Of a stretch of DNA of 64,000 nucleotides, positions 7,100-15,400 are shown piece after piece. Source of the DNA: DASUBV01 sp963822485. Its GTDB lineage: Bacteria > Actinomycetota > Actinomycetes > Streptosporangiales > Streptosporangiaceae. Where the stretch lies: NCBI GenBank assembly GCA_963822485.1, contig CAWGHW010000014.1, forward strand, positions 1-64,000. The letters are read 5' to 3'. Numbering within the stretch: the first letter of the stretch is position 1; each line of letters begins with the position of its first letter. The notes beneath the pieces were generated by a model. The model was not told the DNA's origin, did no database searches, and saw only the letters and a program-made list of their open reading frames with translations. The position numbers and the translations under genes were made by a program.

Positions 7100-9529
7100 C
7101 TACGCCGGCGTCAGGCGTTTCAGGACGGCCGGGATGGGGCCGGTGTGCACGACGCCGACCCGCTGGGTGGCCCTGGTCAGCGCGACGTACAGGTCGTTGA
7201 GACCGCGGGGCGAGGCGTCGAGCATCTCGGCGGGCTCGGCGATGAGCACGGAGTCGAACTCCAGGCCCTTGGCCTGCCGGACGGTCAGCACGACGACGGG
7301 GCTGGTCAGGTCGGGATCGGCGCCGACGGCGGTCTCGGGCAGCACGGTGGTCACGGCCCGAGCGAGCTGGTCGAGCCGGCCGGGTGGCACGATCACGGCC
7401 AGCTTGCCGTCGCCGGTCTGGCCGGCCAGCGTCACGGCGGCCTTGGCCACGGCCTCGGCCAGGTCGTCCTCGCTGGCTTGCTGACGCCACGGGGCCACCC
7501 CGGCCTCGCGCACCGAGCGGGGGACGGCCAGCGCGGGGTCGATGGCGGCCAGCACGTCGGCGGCGACCTCCATGACCTCGGCGGGCGTGCGGTAGTTGAT
7601 GGTCAGCCCGGCCAGCCGCCACCGGTCCCCCACGTAGGCGCCGAGGGCGTCCTCCCAGGACGGCAGGCCGGCCAGGTCGCCGGTCTGGGCCACGTCGCCG
7701 ACGATGGTCATGGACTTGACCGGGATGCGGCGCATGATCATCCGCCAGGCCATCTGCGACAGCTCCTGGGCCTCATCCACGATCACGTGTCCGAAGGCCC
7801 AGGTCCGGTCGCCGGCCGCCCGCTCGGCCGGGGTGAGGTTCTCCTCGTCCTCGTACCGGGCGGCCAGGGACTCGGCGTCGATGAGGTCGGCGCCCATCAG
7901 CACCTCAGGGTCGTCGTCGTCATCGCGGCCGATGATGTCCAGCACGCCCTGGGCGTAGGCCTCGCGCAGCCGGCGGCGGCGCTCCTTCTCGGTGCGGATG
8001 GCCCGGTCGTCCTGGCCGAGCAGCTCGGCGGCCTCGTCCAGCAGCGGCACGTCGGCCGGCGTCCAGCCGGCCGTCTGGCCGGCGCCCGGCTCGCGCAGCA
8101 GGGCGTCGCGCTCGGCCTGGCTCAGGCCGGGGGCGGCCGTGGCCAGCCGCCGCTTCGAGGCGAACAGGTCGGTGAGCAGCTGCTGCGGCGAGAGCTTGGG
8201 CCACAGCCGCTCGATGGCCGCCTGCACCTGGGGATCGGCGCGCAGCTCGGCGCGCAGGTCGTCGATCTCCTCCGCGCCGAGCAGGTTGGGGCCGTCGAGC
8301 ACGTTGCGGCCGAGCCGATCCGCGGCCTGCGAGGTCAGCGTGGTGATGATCTCGCGGGCGAACACGGCCCGGGCCAGGTTGTGCGGCCGCCGGGACCGGC
8401 GGGCCCGCTCCCGGGCCCGGCTGATGGCCCGGGGGGCCAGCGTGTGCTTCTCGTGGTCGGCGATGATCTCCACGGGCTCGCGGGGCACCTGCTGGTGGTC
8501 GCGCACGGCGGCGGCCACCACCTTGGCCATGGCCAGCCGGCCCTTGATCTCGGCGGTCTGCGGCGGCTCGGTGCCGGCCGCGCTGACGCCGGGGAACAGG
8601 TCGCCGACGGTGGACAGCAGCACGCTGGTCTCGCCCAGGGACGGCAGGACCTGGCCGATGTAGCGCAGGAAGGTGGCGTTGGGGCCGACCACGAGCACGC
8701 CGCGCTTCTCGAGCTGGCGGCGGTAGGTGTAGAGCAGGAACGCGGCCCGGTGCAGGGCCACGGCGGTCTTGCCGGTGCCGGGGCCGCCCTGGACGACCAG
8801 GACGCCGTCCAGGCCGGACCGGATGATGTGGTCCTGCTCGGCCTGGATGGTCTCGACGATGTCGGACATGGTCCCGGTGCGCGACGCGTTCAGGGCCGCG
8901 AGCAGGGCCGACTCGCCGGTCAGGCCCTCGTGCCGGGACGGATCGGCCACGGCCAGGTCCAGGACCTCGTCGTCGTAGCTGATCAGCTTCCGGTCGCGGG
9001 TGGTGATGTGCCGGCGCACCCGCACGTTGCCGGGCGAGGCCGCGGTGGCGAGGTAGAAGGGACGGGCGGCCTCGGCCCGCCAGTCCATCAGAAGCTGCTC
9101 ATAATCATCGGTGTCGGCATGGATGCCGATCCGCCCGATATAACGAAGCTCGCTGTCATTAAATTCGAGTCGCCCGAAGACCAGTCCGTAGCCAGCGGCG
9201 TCATACTGAGCCAGCCGGTGCCGGTACTCAGCGCTGGATGCCTCGCGCTCGACGCGGGCCTGGTGCGTGCCGCCGGTTTCCCGCAGGATGCCAGCTAGAC
9301 GGCGGGCGGCCCGCCCCCTGAGCTCGTCCAGCCGGTCATAAAGCCGGGAAATGTATTCCTGCTCACGAGCGACTTCCTCGTTTGACAACCGGGTTCCCTT
9401 CCCGATAAAATTAGCGCGCTTCTTCGGCGGCCGAATCTTTATGGAGATTGGCGGTCGGCGGGATTCTTCCTCAGGTGCTGGCACGTAAAGATTAATTGTA
9501 CGTGAGCGGCATCGGTGCCTGACTGGCAC
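7100..9529 (-). CDS. UvrD/Rep-type helicase of the HelD (RNA polymerase-associated) family
   Basis: An 809-residue superfamily 1 helicase. The N-terminal region is a coiled-coil-like arm (NEEVAREQEYISRLYDRLDELRG). Walker A is GGPGTGKTAV, Walker B is HVIVDEAQEL, and motifs IV-VI appear as SMTIVGDVAQ, TINYRTP and VRQAKGLEFDSV...LYVALTRA. This order and spacing match HelD/HelR proteins, which free RNA polymerase from stalled complexes or from rifamycins; that function is known for the family and inferred here. GTG 9529 opens the frame, but the family usually begins near NEEVAREQ, so TTG 9388 is a possible start. The first 150 codons use more A/T-ending codons than the rest. I found no rifamycin-associated inverted repeat upstream. 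Confidence 0.9.
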   Translation of the reverse strand: MPVRHRCRSRTINLYVPAPEEESRRPPISIKIRPPKKRANFIGKGTRLSNEEVAREQEYISRLYDRLDELRGRAARRLAGILRETGGTHQARVEREASSAEYRHRLAQYDAAGYGLVFGRLEFNDSELRYIGRIGIHADTDDYEQLLMDWRAEAARPFYLATAASPGNVRVRRHITTRDRKLISYDDEVLDLAVADPSRHEGLTGESALLAALNASRTGTMSDIVETIQAEQDHIIRSGLDGVLVVQGGPGTGKTAVALHRAAFLLYTYRRQLEKRGVLVVGPNATFLRYIGQVLPSLGETSVLLSTVGDLFPGVSAAGTEPPQTAEIKGRLAMAKVVAAAVRDHQQVPREPVEIIADHEKHTLAPRAISRARERARRSRRPHNLARAVFAREIITTLTSQAADRLGRNVLDGPNLLGAEEIDDLRAELRADPQVQAAIERLWPKLSPQQLLTDLFASKRRLATAAPGLSQAERDALLREPGAGQTAGWTPADVPLLDEAAELLGQDDRAIRTEKERRRRLREAYAQGVLDIIGRDDDDDPEVLMGADLIDAESLAARYEDEENLTPAERAAGDRTWAFGHVIVDEAQELSQMAWRMIMRRIPVKSMTIVGDVAQTGDLAGLPSWEDALGAYVGDRWRLAGLTINYRTPAEVMEVAADVLAAIDPALAVPRSVREAGVAPWRQQASEDDLAEAVAKAAVTLAGQTGDGKLAVIVPPGRLDQLARAVTTVLPETAVGADPDLTSPVVVLTVRQAKGLEFDSVLIAEPAEMLDASPRGLNDLYVALTRATQRVGVVHTGPIPAVLKRLTPA
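9382..9411 (+). promoter_or_regulatory. Consensus-like sigma-A promoter, antisense within the helicase 5' end
   Basis: TTGACA at 9382-9387 and TAAAAT at 9406-9411 are separated by 18 bases, a perfect -35 and a 5/6 -10 element on the plus strand. It points away from the helicase, into 9418-9535. The only reading frame close downstream is a 15-codon one from ATG at about 9450. Activity is inference. Confidence 0.4.
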
Positions 9530-9625
9530 GGGTTATGGGTAGCGTCCGCGACACCACCGCTGCGGTGCTGGCGGGGCTGAGGCTGTGGTGCGGCGGTGGT
9601 GCCGGTGCGGTGCGGGCCCGCTTCT

Positions 9626-9657
9626 TCTTGCTGTTATCAGATCTTGCTGTTATCAGA
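9626..9657. repeat. Exact 16-bp tandem duplication between obgE and the helicase
   Basis: TCTTGCTGTTATCAGA is repeated exactly at 9626-9641 and 9642-9657. It lies between the helicase start and the obgE terminator. Confidence 0.85.
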
Positions 9658-9668
9658 CCGATGCCCGG

Positions 9669-9693
9669 CCGGGAAAGCTGCGCGCTTTCCCGG
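9669..9693. terminator. Hairpin downstream of obgE
   Basis: CCGGGAAAGC (9669-9678) pairs with GCTTTCCCGG (9684-9693) around a 5-base loop. It lies about 35 bases past the restored obgE stop codon and fits an intrinsic-type terminator without a strong T run. Confidence 0.7.
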
Positions 9694-9725
9694 TGTCCGG
9701 GAAGGTCGTGCGGCCTCGGCTTGCT

Positions 9726-11085
9726 TTAGCCGACGCGGTTGTCGCTGCCGCGCGGGCCGAAGCCGCCGAAGGTCACGCTGGGGTCCCAGTCGAAGACGAC
9801 CGCGTTGTCCTCGGGCCCGATGATGACCTCGGCTCCCGACTCGGCGCCCGGCCTCGGTCAGGGCTTCCTCGATGCCGAGCTTGGCCAGGCGGTCGGCCAG
9901 GAAGCCGACAGCCTCGTCGTTGCTGAAGTCGGTCTGGTTGATCCACCGCAGCGGCTTGCGGCCGCGCACGATGTAACTGTTGTCCCCGGCCCGGACCAGC
10001 TCGAAGTCGGGCCCGGACACCGGCTCGGGCCGCAGCACCAGGCGGGTCGGCTCGGGCGGCGGGGCGGCGGCCCGCTCGGCCGCGACGACCTGGGCCATGG
10101 CGAACTCCAGCCCGCGCAGGCCCTCGGTGGTCGCCGCCGAGACCAGGTAGACCGGCAGCCCCCTGGCCTCGAACTCGGGCACGACCATCTCGGCCAGGTC
10201 CCTGGCCTCGGGCACGTCCACCTTGTTCAGGACCACCAGGCGCGGTCGGCCAACCAGTCGGGCCCCGGTCTCCGCCTCGTAGGCGGCCAGCTCGGCCTCG
10301 AGCGCGTCCAGGTCGCTGACCGGGTCCCGGCCCGGCTCCTCGGTGGCGCAGTCCAGCACGTGCACCAGGACCTTGCAGCGCTCCACGTGGCGCAGGAAGT
10401 CCAGGCCCAGGCCCTTGCCCGCGCTGGCGCCGGGGATCAGGCCCGGCACGTCGGCCACCACGAACTGCACCTCGCCCGCCTCGACGACGCCCAGGTTCGG
10501 CACCAGCGTGGTGAACGGGTAGTTGGCGATCTTGGGCCGGGCGGCCGACATGGCCGCGATGAGCGAGGATTTCCCGGCATTGGGGAACCCGACCAGGCCG
10601 ACGTCGGCCACGGTCTTGAGCTCCAGGACGAGCAGTTGCTCGTCGCCGGGCTCACCCTTCAGGGCGAAGCCGGGCGCCTTGCGCTTGGAGGAGGCCAGCG
10701 CCGCGTTGCCCAGGCCGCCCCGGCCGCCGGTCAGGGCCACGAACCTAGTCCCGGCGCCGGTCAGGTCGGCCAGCACCGTGCCATCGGCGGACTTGACCAC
10801 GGTTCCGTCGGGGACGGTCAGGACCAGGTCGGCCCCCGCGGCACCGTTGCGGTTATTGCCCGAGCCCTGCCCGCCGTTGCCGGCCCGCCGCACCGGCCGG
10901 CGGTGGAAGTCCAGCAGGGTGGCCGCGCTGGGGTCAACCTCGAGCACGACGTCGCCGCCACGCCCCCCGTTGCCGCCGTTCGGGCCGCCCAGCGGCTTGA
11001 ACTTCTCCCGGTAGATGGAGGCGCAGCCGTGCCCGCCGTTGCCGGCGCGCACCCGCACCTCGGCCTGATCGGCGAACTCCGCCAC
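9726..11085 (-). CDS. obgE: Obg GTPase (CgtA), with a one-base frameshift near its C-terminus
   Basis: Ribosome-associated GTPase needed for 50S maturation and stress control. The Gly-rich Obg fold is at residues 1-160 (NGGHGCASIYREKFKPLGGPNGG). The G domain has FPNAGKSSL, the switch TLVPNLG, DVPGLIPGA, NKVD and SAATTEGL. The OCT domain follows (PLRWINQTDFSNDEAVGFLADRLAKLG). After EEALTEAG the frame is lost: a run CCC at 9847-9849 appears to carry one extra base. In the shifted frame the expected tail resumes (ESGAEVIIGPEDNAVVFDWD, ending SDNRVG and TAA 9726-9728). Read without correction the protein gains an unrelated tail to 9637. The core GTPase should be intact either way; this may be a sequencing error. 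Confidence 0.93.
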
Positions 11086-11106
11086 GATCTTCCCTTCCTG
11101 CTATCC

Positions 11107-11180
11107 GGTTCTGCATGCTCTGGACTGCATGCTCTGGTTCTGCATGCCCCGGTTCTACATGCCCCGGTTCTACATGCGCG
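11107..11180. repeat. 15-bp tandem repeat, five units, in the rpmA-obgE gap
   Basis: Units GGTTCTGCATGCTCT (11107-11121), a 14-base variant, then GGTTCTGCATGCCCC (11136), GGTTCTACATGCCCC (11151) and GGTTCTACATGCGCG (11166). It lies just upstream of the obgE start on the minus strand, so it is part of the obgE 5' leader. Confidence 0.85.
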
Positions 11181-11211
11181 GAGGGGCGGGCCGGTGTCGG
11201 CCCGCCCCTCC
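11180..11211. terminator. Long perfect hairpin between rpmA and obgE
   Basis: A 14-bp stem (arms 11180-11193 and 11198-11211, arm core GAGGGGCGGGCCG) closes a GTGT loop. It can end or attenuate the rplU-rpmA transcript before obgE. Confidence 0.8.
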
Positions 11212-11301
11212 GCAGGGTCTCGCGCTGACCGACTGGGTCGGCCAAGATCAAAGTCCGTTCGGTAACCCTACGGGGTGACCAACGGGACATTCACGACCGT
11301 G

Positions 11302-11568
11302 CTATTCCGCAGCTGCCGGCACCGGCACGATGCTGACCGAGCGGCGCCCGCGCCGGGTGCCGAACTCGACCGTGCCCGGCATCAGGGCGAACAGCGTGTC
11401 GTCCCCGCCCTTGCCCACGCCGACCCCGGGGTGGAAGTGCGTGCCGTGCTGGCGCACGATGATCTCGCCCGCGCCGACCAGCTGGCCGCCGAAGCGCTTC
11501 ACGCCGAGGCGCTGGGCGTTGGAGTCGCGGCCGTTCCGGCTGGAGGACGCGCCCTTCTTGTGTGCCAT
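11302..11568 (-). CDS. rpmA: 50S ribosomal protein L27
   Basis: L27 lies near the peptidyl transferase centre of the large subunit. The 88-residue protein begins MAHKKGASSSRNGRD and has the typical core RLGVKRFGGQLV and GEIIVRQHGTHFHPG, then KGGDDTLFAL. A longer frame opens upstream, but its first 19 residues overlap rplU and are not L27-like, so ATG 11568 is the start. The gene follows rplU almost directly and is separated from obgE by a strong hairpin. Confidence 0.98.
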   Translation of the reverse strand: MAHKKGASSSRNGRDSNAQRLGVKRFGGQLVGAGEIIVRQHGTHFHPGVGVGKGGDDTLFALMPGTVEFGTRRGRRSVSIVPVPAAAE

Positions 11569-11569
11569 C

Positions 11570-11941
11570 TCAGCCCTTCTTCCCCGCGGAGGCCTTCGCC
11601 TTGCTGGCTCCGGTCTTGCTGGCACCAGCCTTGTCGGTGCTGATCCCGGTCACCCGCACCTGCGTGTACTTCTGGCGGTGGCCGAGCCGACGCCGGTAGC
11701 CGGTCTTGTTCTTGTACAGAACCATGTTGATCTTGGGGCCGCTGACCGGGCCGACGATCTCAGCGGTGACCTCGTAACGGCCAACCTCTGCCGGGTCGCT
11801 GACCACGTTGCCGTCGTCAACCACCAGCAAGGCGGGCAGCGTCACGCTGGAACCGACCTCACCGGCGAGCTTGTCAACGGTCAGGACGTCGTCTACCGAC
11901 GCCTTCTCCTGCCTGCCGCCGCAGCGCACGATCGCGTACAC
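11570..11941 (-). CDS. rplU: 50S ribosomal protein L21
   Basis: L21 binds 23S rRNA in the large subunit. The 123-residue protein starts MYAIVRCGGRQEKASVDD and carries the signature YKNKTGYRRRLGHRQKYTQV. About 20 residues of Ala/Ser/Lys-rich tail (GASKTGASKAKASAGKKG) extend past the usual end of about 103 residues; basic tails of this kind bind rRNA. It is first in the rplU-rpmA pair. A gap of about 500 bases separates it from rne. Confidence 0.98.
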   Translation of the reverse strand: MYAIVRCGGRQEKASVDDVLTVDKLAGEVGSSVTLPALLVVDDGNVVSDPAEVGRYEVTAEIVGPVSGPKINMVLYKNKTGYRRRLGHRQKYTQVRVTGISTDKAGASKTGASKAKASAGKKG

Positions 11942-12211
11942 CGAGAACTCTCTCCCTTGCGCCAGCCCCAGAGATCAATGGACATCATCCGGGGGGCCCG
12001 TCTACGTCGCGCACCGCCTGTCCAGCCGCGGTGCAGCCAGATCTATCCCATGCGCCGACGACAAAGGATATCAGACCCAGCCGCCCATCAACTGCCACCG
12101 CCAACTGCCGCTGACCCCGGACCGCCGCCAGGCGCTGGGCGGGGCCGCAGTGGCCTGAGTGGCCTGTGGGCCAGCTGTGACCATCTCGGCCGGGCACCGC
12201 AGCTCGACCAG

Positions 12212-12267
12212 CGACGTGGTTGTAACTCTCACGCCGCTGTAACGACAGGAGAGTTACAACCACGTCG
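12212..12267. repeat. Perfect 19-bp inverted repeat in the rplU-rne gap
   Basis: CGACGTGGTTGTAACTCTC (12212-12230) is mirrored exactly as GAGAGTTACAACCACGTCG (12249-12267) around an 18-base spacer. It has no T tract and is unusually AT-balanced for this DNA, so it looks more like a protein target or a REP/MITE-like unit than a terminator. Confidence 0.85.
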
Positions 12268-12310
12268 TTGGCCCCTGGCGCGGGGCGGCATCGCGACGTG
12301 ATCGGCCCTT

Positions 12311-12332
12311 CATGTCGAGCTCGAGCGACATG
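12311..12332. repeat. Palindromic element with CATGTCG/CGACATG arms
   Basis: CATGTCG (12311-12317) and CGACATG (12326-12332) flank AGCTCGAG. A TTGGCCCCTT motif follows the right arm, and a related TCGGCCCTT precedes the left arm. Confidence 0.65.
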
Positions 12333-12385
12333 GTTGGCCCCTTCACATCGCTCCGGCCCGTTGGTCTGGGGCGAGCTGCGTCGCC

Positions 12386-12427
12386 GATGGGCCTCTGGTG
12401 CTGCTCTAGGCGCACCAGAGGGCCATC
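12386..12427. terminator. Hairpin downstream of rne
   Basis: A 15-base arm at 12386-12400 (GATGGGCCTCTGGTG) pairs with 12413-12427 with one mismatch and a 12-base loop. It lies just past the last rne frame on the minus strand. Confidence 0.65.
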
Positions 12428-12449
12428 CGTGACGTTCGCGTGGGCTTGA

Positions 12450-15400
12450 TCAGGTGTTCATGCTCGGGCCGGGGGCGGCCTCAGGCTCCTGGCGGCTACT
12501 GCTGCGGCGACGGCGCCGTCCGCCGCTGGTGGCCGCCGGTGCCGACTCGCCCTCACCGGCCGGGCTGGCGCTGCCGCTGGCTGCCGCGGCGCTGTGCTGC
12601 TGCGGCGCTGGCGGCCGGGGCTACGTCGCTGACCGCCGGGGCGCCGCTCGCTCGGCCGAACCAGCCTGACCAGCCACACCGGCCGCCGCGTCTGCTCCGA
12701 CTGCCGGGCTTGCGCTGGCTGCGGGGCTGGCGCCGGTCGCTGGGCTGGCGCTGGCCGCTGGCGGGGTCCCGGTCGGCGCCAGGGCGCCGACGCCCTCCAG
12801 CGACGCGACGACCTCGGCCGCCTCGCCGATCGGGCCCGCGCCGTTGTCGCGACCGTGGCCGCCGTGGGCCTGGCTGGTCTCGGCGGTGAACTCAGGGCTG
12901 GCGGGCCCGGCGCCGCGAACGGCCCGTCCCCGGCTGCCCCGGCTGCTTCGGCTGCCTCGGCCGGAAGACTCGGATCCGCCCGAACCGCCCGCGGGCCGCG
13001 AGCCGTTGCCGGCGGCGTCCGCGGACACCGGGCTGTCGGCCTGCGCCGAGGCGCCCGCCTGGACCTGGTCCTCGCGCTGGCCGCCGGACTGGGCGTCGCC
13101 GCCCCGGCCGTTGCCGTGACCATCGCCACCGTGCCCGTTGCTGTCCCGGCCGCCACCGTCCCGGCCGCCGCCGTCACGCGCCGCACCGTCCCGGCCGCCG
13201 CCGTCGCGGGCCGCACTGTCCCGGCCGCCACTGTCCCGGCCGCCACTGTCCCGGCCGCCACTGTCGCGAGCCCCGCTGTCGCGGCCCGCCGTCCTTGGAC
13301 CCGCCACGGGAACCGTCGCGGGAGTCATCGCCGCGCGAGTCGCCGCGCTGGCGGCCGTTGCGGGAGCCGCGGCCGCCCCTGGACTTGCCGTCGTCCCTGC
13401 CCCGGTTGTCGTCCGGGGCGTGCTCGTGATCGACCGGCTCCATGGAGATGATCACGCCACGGCCGTTGCAGTGCTCACAGACGTTCGAGAACGCCTCCAG
13501 CAGGCCCGAGCCGACCCGCTTGCGGGTCATCTGGACCAGGCCCAGCGAGGTGACCTCGGCCACCTGATGCTTGGTCCGATCCCTGGCCAGGCACTCCAGC
13601 AGCCGCCGCAGCACCAGCTCGCGGTTGCTTTCCAGGACCATGTCGATGAAGTCGATGACGATGATCCCGCCAACGTCCCGCAGCCGGAGCTGGCGGACGA
13701 TCTCCTCGGCCGCCTCCAGGTTGTTGCGGGTCACCGTCTGCTCGAGGTTGCCGCCCTGGCCGGTGAACTTGCCGGTGTTGACGTCGACGACCGTCATGGC
13801 CTCGGTCGGGTCGATCACCAGCGAGCCGCCGCTGGGCAGCCAGACCTTGCGCTCCAGCGCCTTGGCCAGCTGCTCGTCAATGCGGTACGAGGCGAAGACG
13901 TCCTTGTCGTCCTGCCAGCGCTCCATCCGGTCGGCCAGGTGCGGAGCGACATAGCGGACGTACTCGTCCACGATGTCCCACTCGCCGTCGCTGGCGATGA
14001 CCAGCTTGCCGAAGTCCTCGTTAAAGATGTCCCGGACGACCCGGATGGTCAGGTCGGGCTCGCTGTAGAGCAGCTCGGGCGCGGAGGCCGTCTTGGACTT
14101 GCGCTCGATGGCCTCCCACTGGGCGGCCAGCCGGGACACGTCGCGGGCCAGCTCCTCCTCCGAGGCGCCCTCGGCGGCGGTGCGCACGATGACGCCCGCG
14201 CCGTCGGGCATGACCTGCTTGAGGATCTGCTTGAGCCGGGTCCGCTCGGTGTCGGGCAGCTTGCGGCTGATCCCGGTCATGCTGGCGCCGGGCACGTAGA
14301 CCAGGTACCGGCCGGGCAGGCTGATCTGGCTGGTCAGCCGGGCGCCCTTGTGCCCGATCGGGTCCTTGGTCACCTGGACCAGGATCGACTGGCCGGACTT
14401 CAGCGCCGACTCGATGCGCTTGGACTCGCCCTCGAGGCCGCTGGCGTCGAAGTTGACCTCGCCGGCGTACAGGACGGCGTTACGCCCCTTGCCGATGTCG
14501 ACGAACGCGGCCTCCATGGAGGGCAGCACGTTCTGCACCTTGCCGAGGTAGACGTTGCCCACGTACGACTGGTGGCTGGCCTTGTCCACGTAGTGCTCGA
14601 CCAGGGTGCCGTCTTCCAGCACCGCGATCTGGGTGCGGTCGCCGCGCTGGCGGACCACCATGACCCGCTGGACCGCCTCGCGGCGGGCCAGGAACTCCGA
14701 CTCGGTGATGATCGGCGGGCGGCGGCGGCCGGACTCCCGGCCCTCGCGCCGGCGCTGCCGCTTGGCCTCCAGCCGGGTCGAGCCCTTGACCGCCCGGACG
14801 TCCGACACATCGGCGGACGCGGACCGGGGGGGACGCACGTGGACGACCGTGTTCGGCGGATCGTCGGGGGCCACCTCAGGGCTTTCGCCGCTCGACCCGC
14901 TACGGCGCCGGCGCCGACGCCGACGGCCTCCAGCCGAGCCCTCGTCGCCGTCGTCACCGTTGGCCGCGTCGGACTCACCGGCCGCGGCGCCCTGCTCGGC
15001 GCTGGCCTCGGCTGAGCCGCCGTCCGCCTGGGCGGCCGCGTCGGAGCCGTCCTCGCCGCCATTGCGGGCCTTGCCGTGGCCGCGTCCGCCGCGGCGACGC
15101 CGCCGCGAGCCGGACTCGCCCTCGTCTTCGTGCTCGCCGCTGGCCTGCTGCTCCTGGCCGTCATCGGCGGATTCGGCCGCGGGGGCCTCGGGCTCGGGCT
15201 GGTCCTTGCGCCGGCCGCCCCGCTCGCTCGGGCCGGCCGTCGCGGGCCGCGCAGACTCGATGTCCGGGGGCTGGAAGATGACCACCGGAGGCTGGAACGT
15301 GGCCGCCGGGATCGCCGCCCCGGAGGCGGTCGGTCCTTCGGCCGCGGGCTGGGCCGGAACGACCAGGTCAGCGCCAAACGACGGGGCAGCCGGCTGGTCG

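Larger units (their letters stand above)
11942..12449. other. Gap of about 500 bases between rplU and rne with inverted repeats, no gene
   Basis: I see no convincing coding region here. The gap holds the rplU promoter and leader region (minus strand), a perfect 19-bp inverted repeat (12212-12267), a palindromic CATGTCG/CGACATG element (12311-12332) and a hairpin at 12386-12427. A degenerate motif of the type RCRTGRTYGGCCCYTT recurs at about 12260, 12296 and 12327. Confidence 0.7.

Noticed and set aside
7145..9298. Long plus-strand reading frame of about 717 codons opposite the helicase
   Set aside because: It is antisense to a protein with all helicase motifs and is rich in His/Gly/Gln with no domain. 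GC-saturated third positions commonly give such open antisense frames.
9530..9725. Rifamycin-associated element upstream of the HelD-type gene
   Set aside because: I looked for a GGGGCTTG-type inverted repeat and found none; the only inverted repeat is the obgE hairpin.
9637..9850. Programmed frameshift in obgE
   Set aside because: There is no slippery heptamer with a downstream pseudoknot, and Obg is not known for frameshifting. An indel in a short G/C run is simpler.
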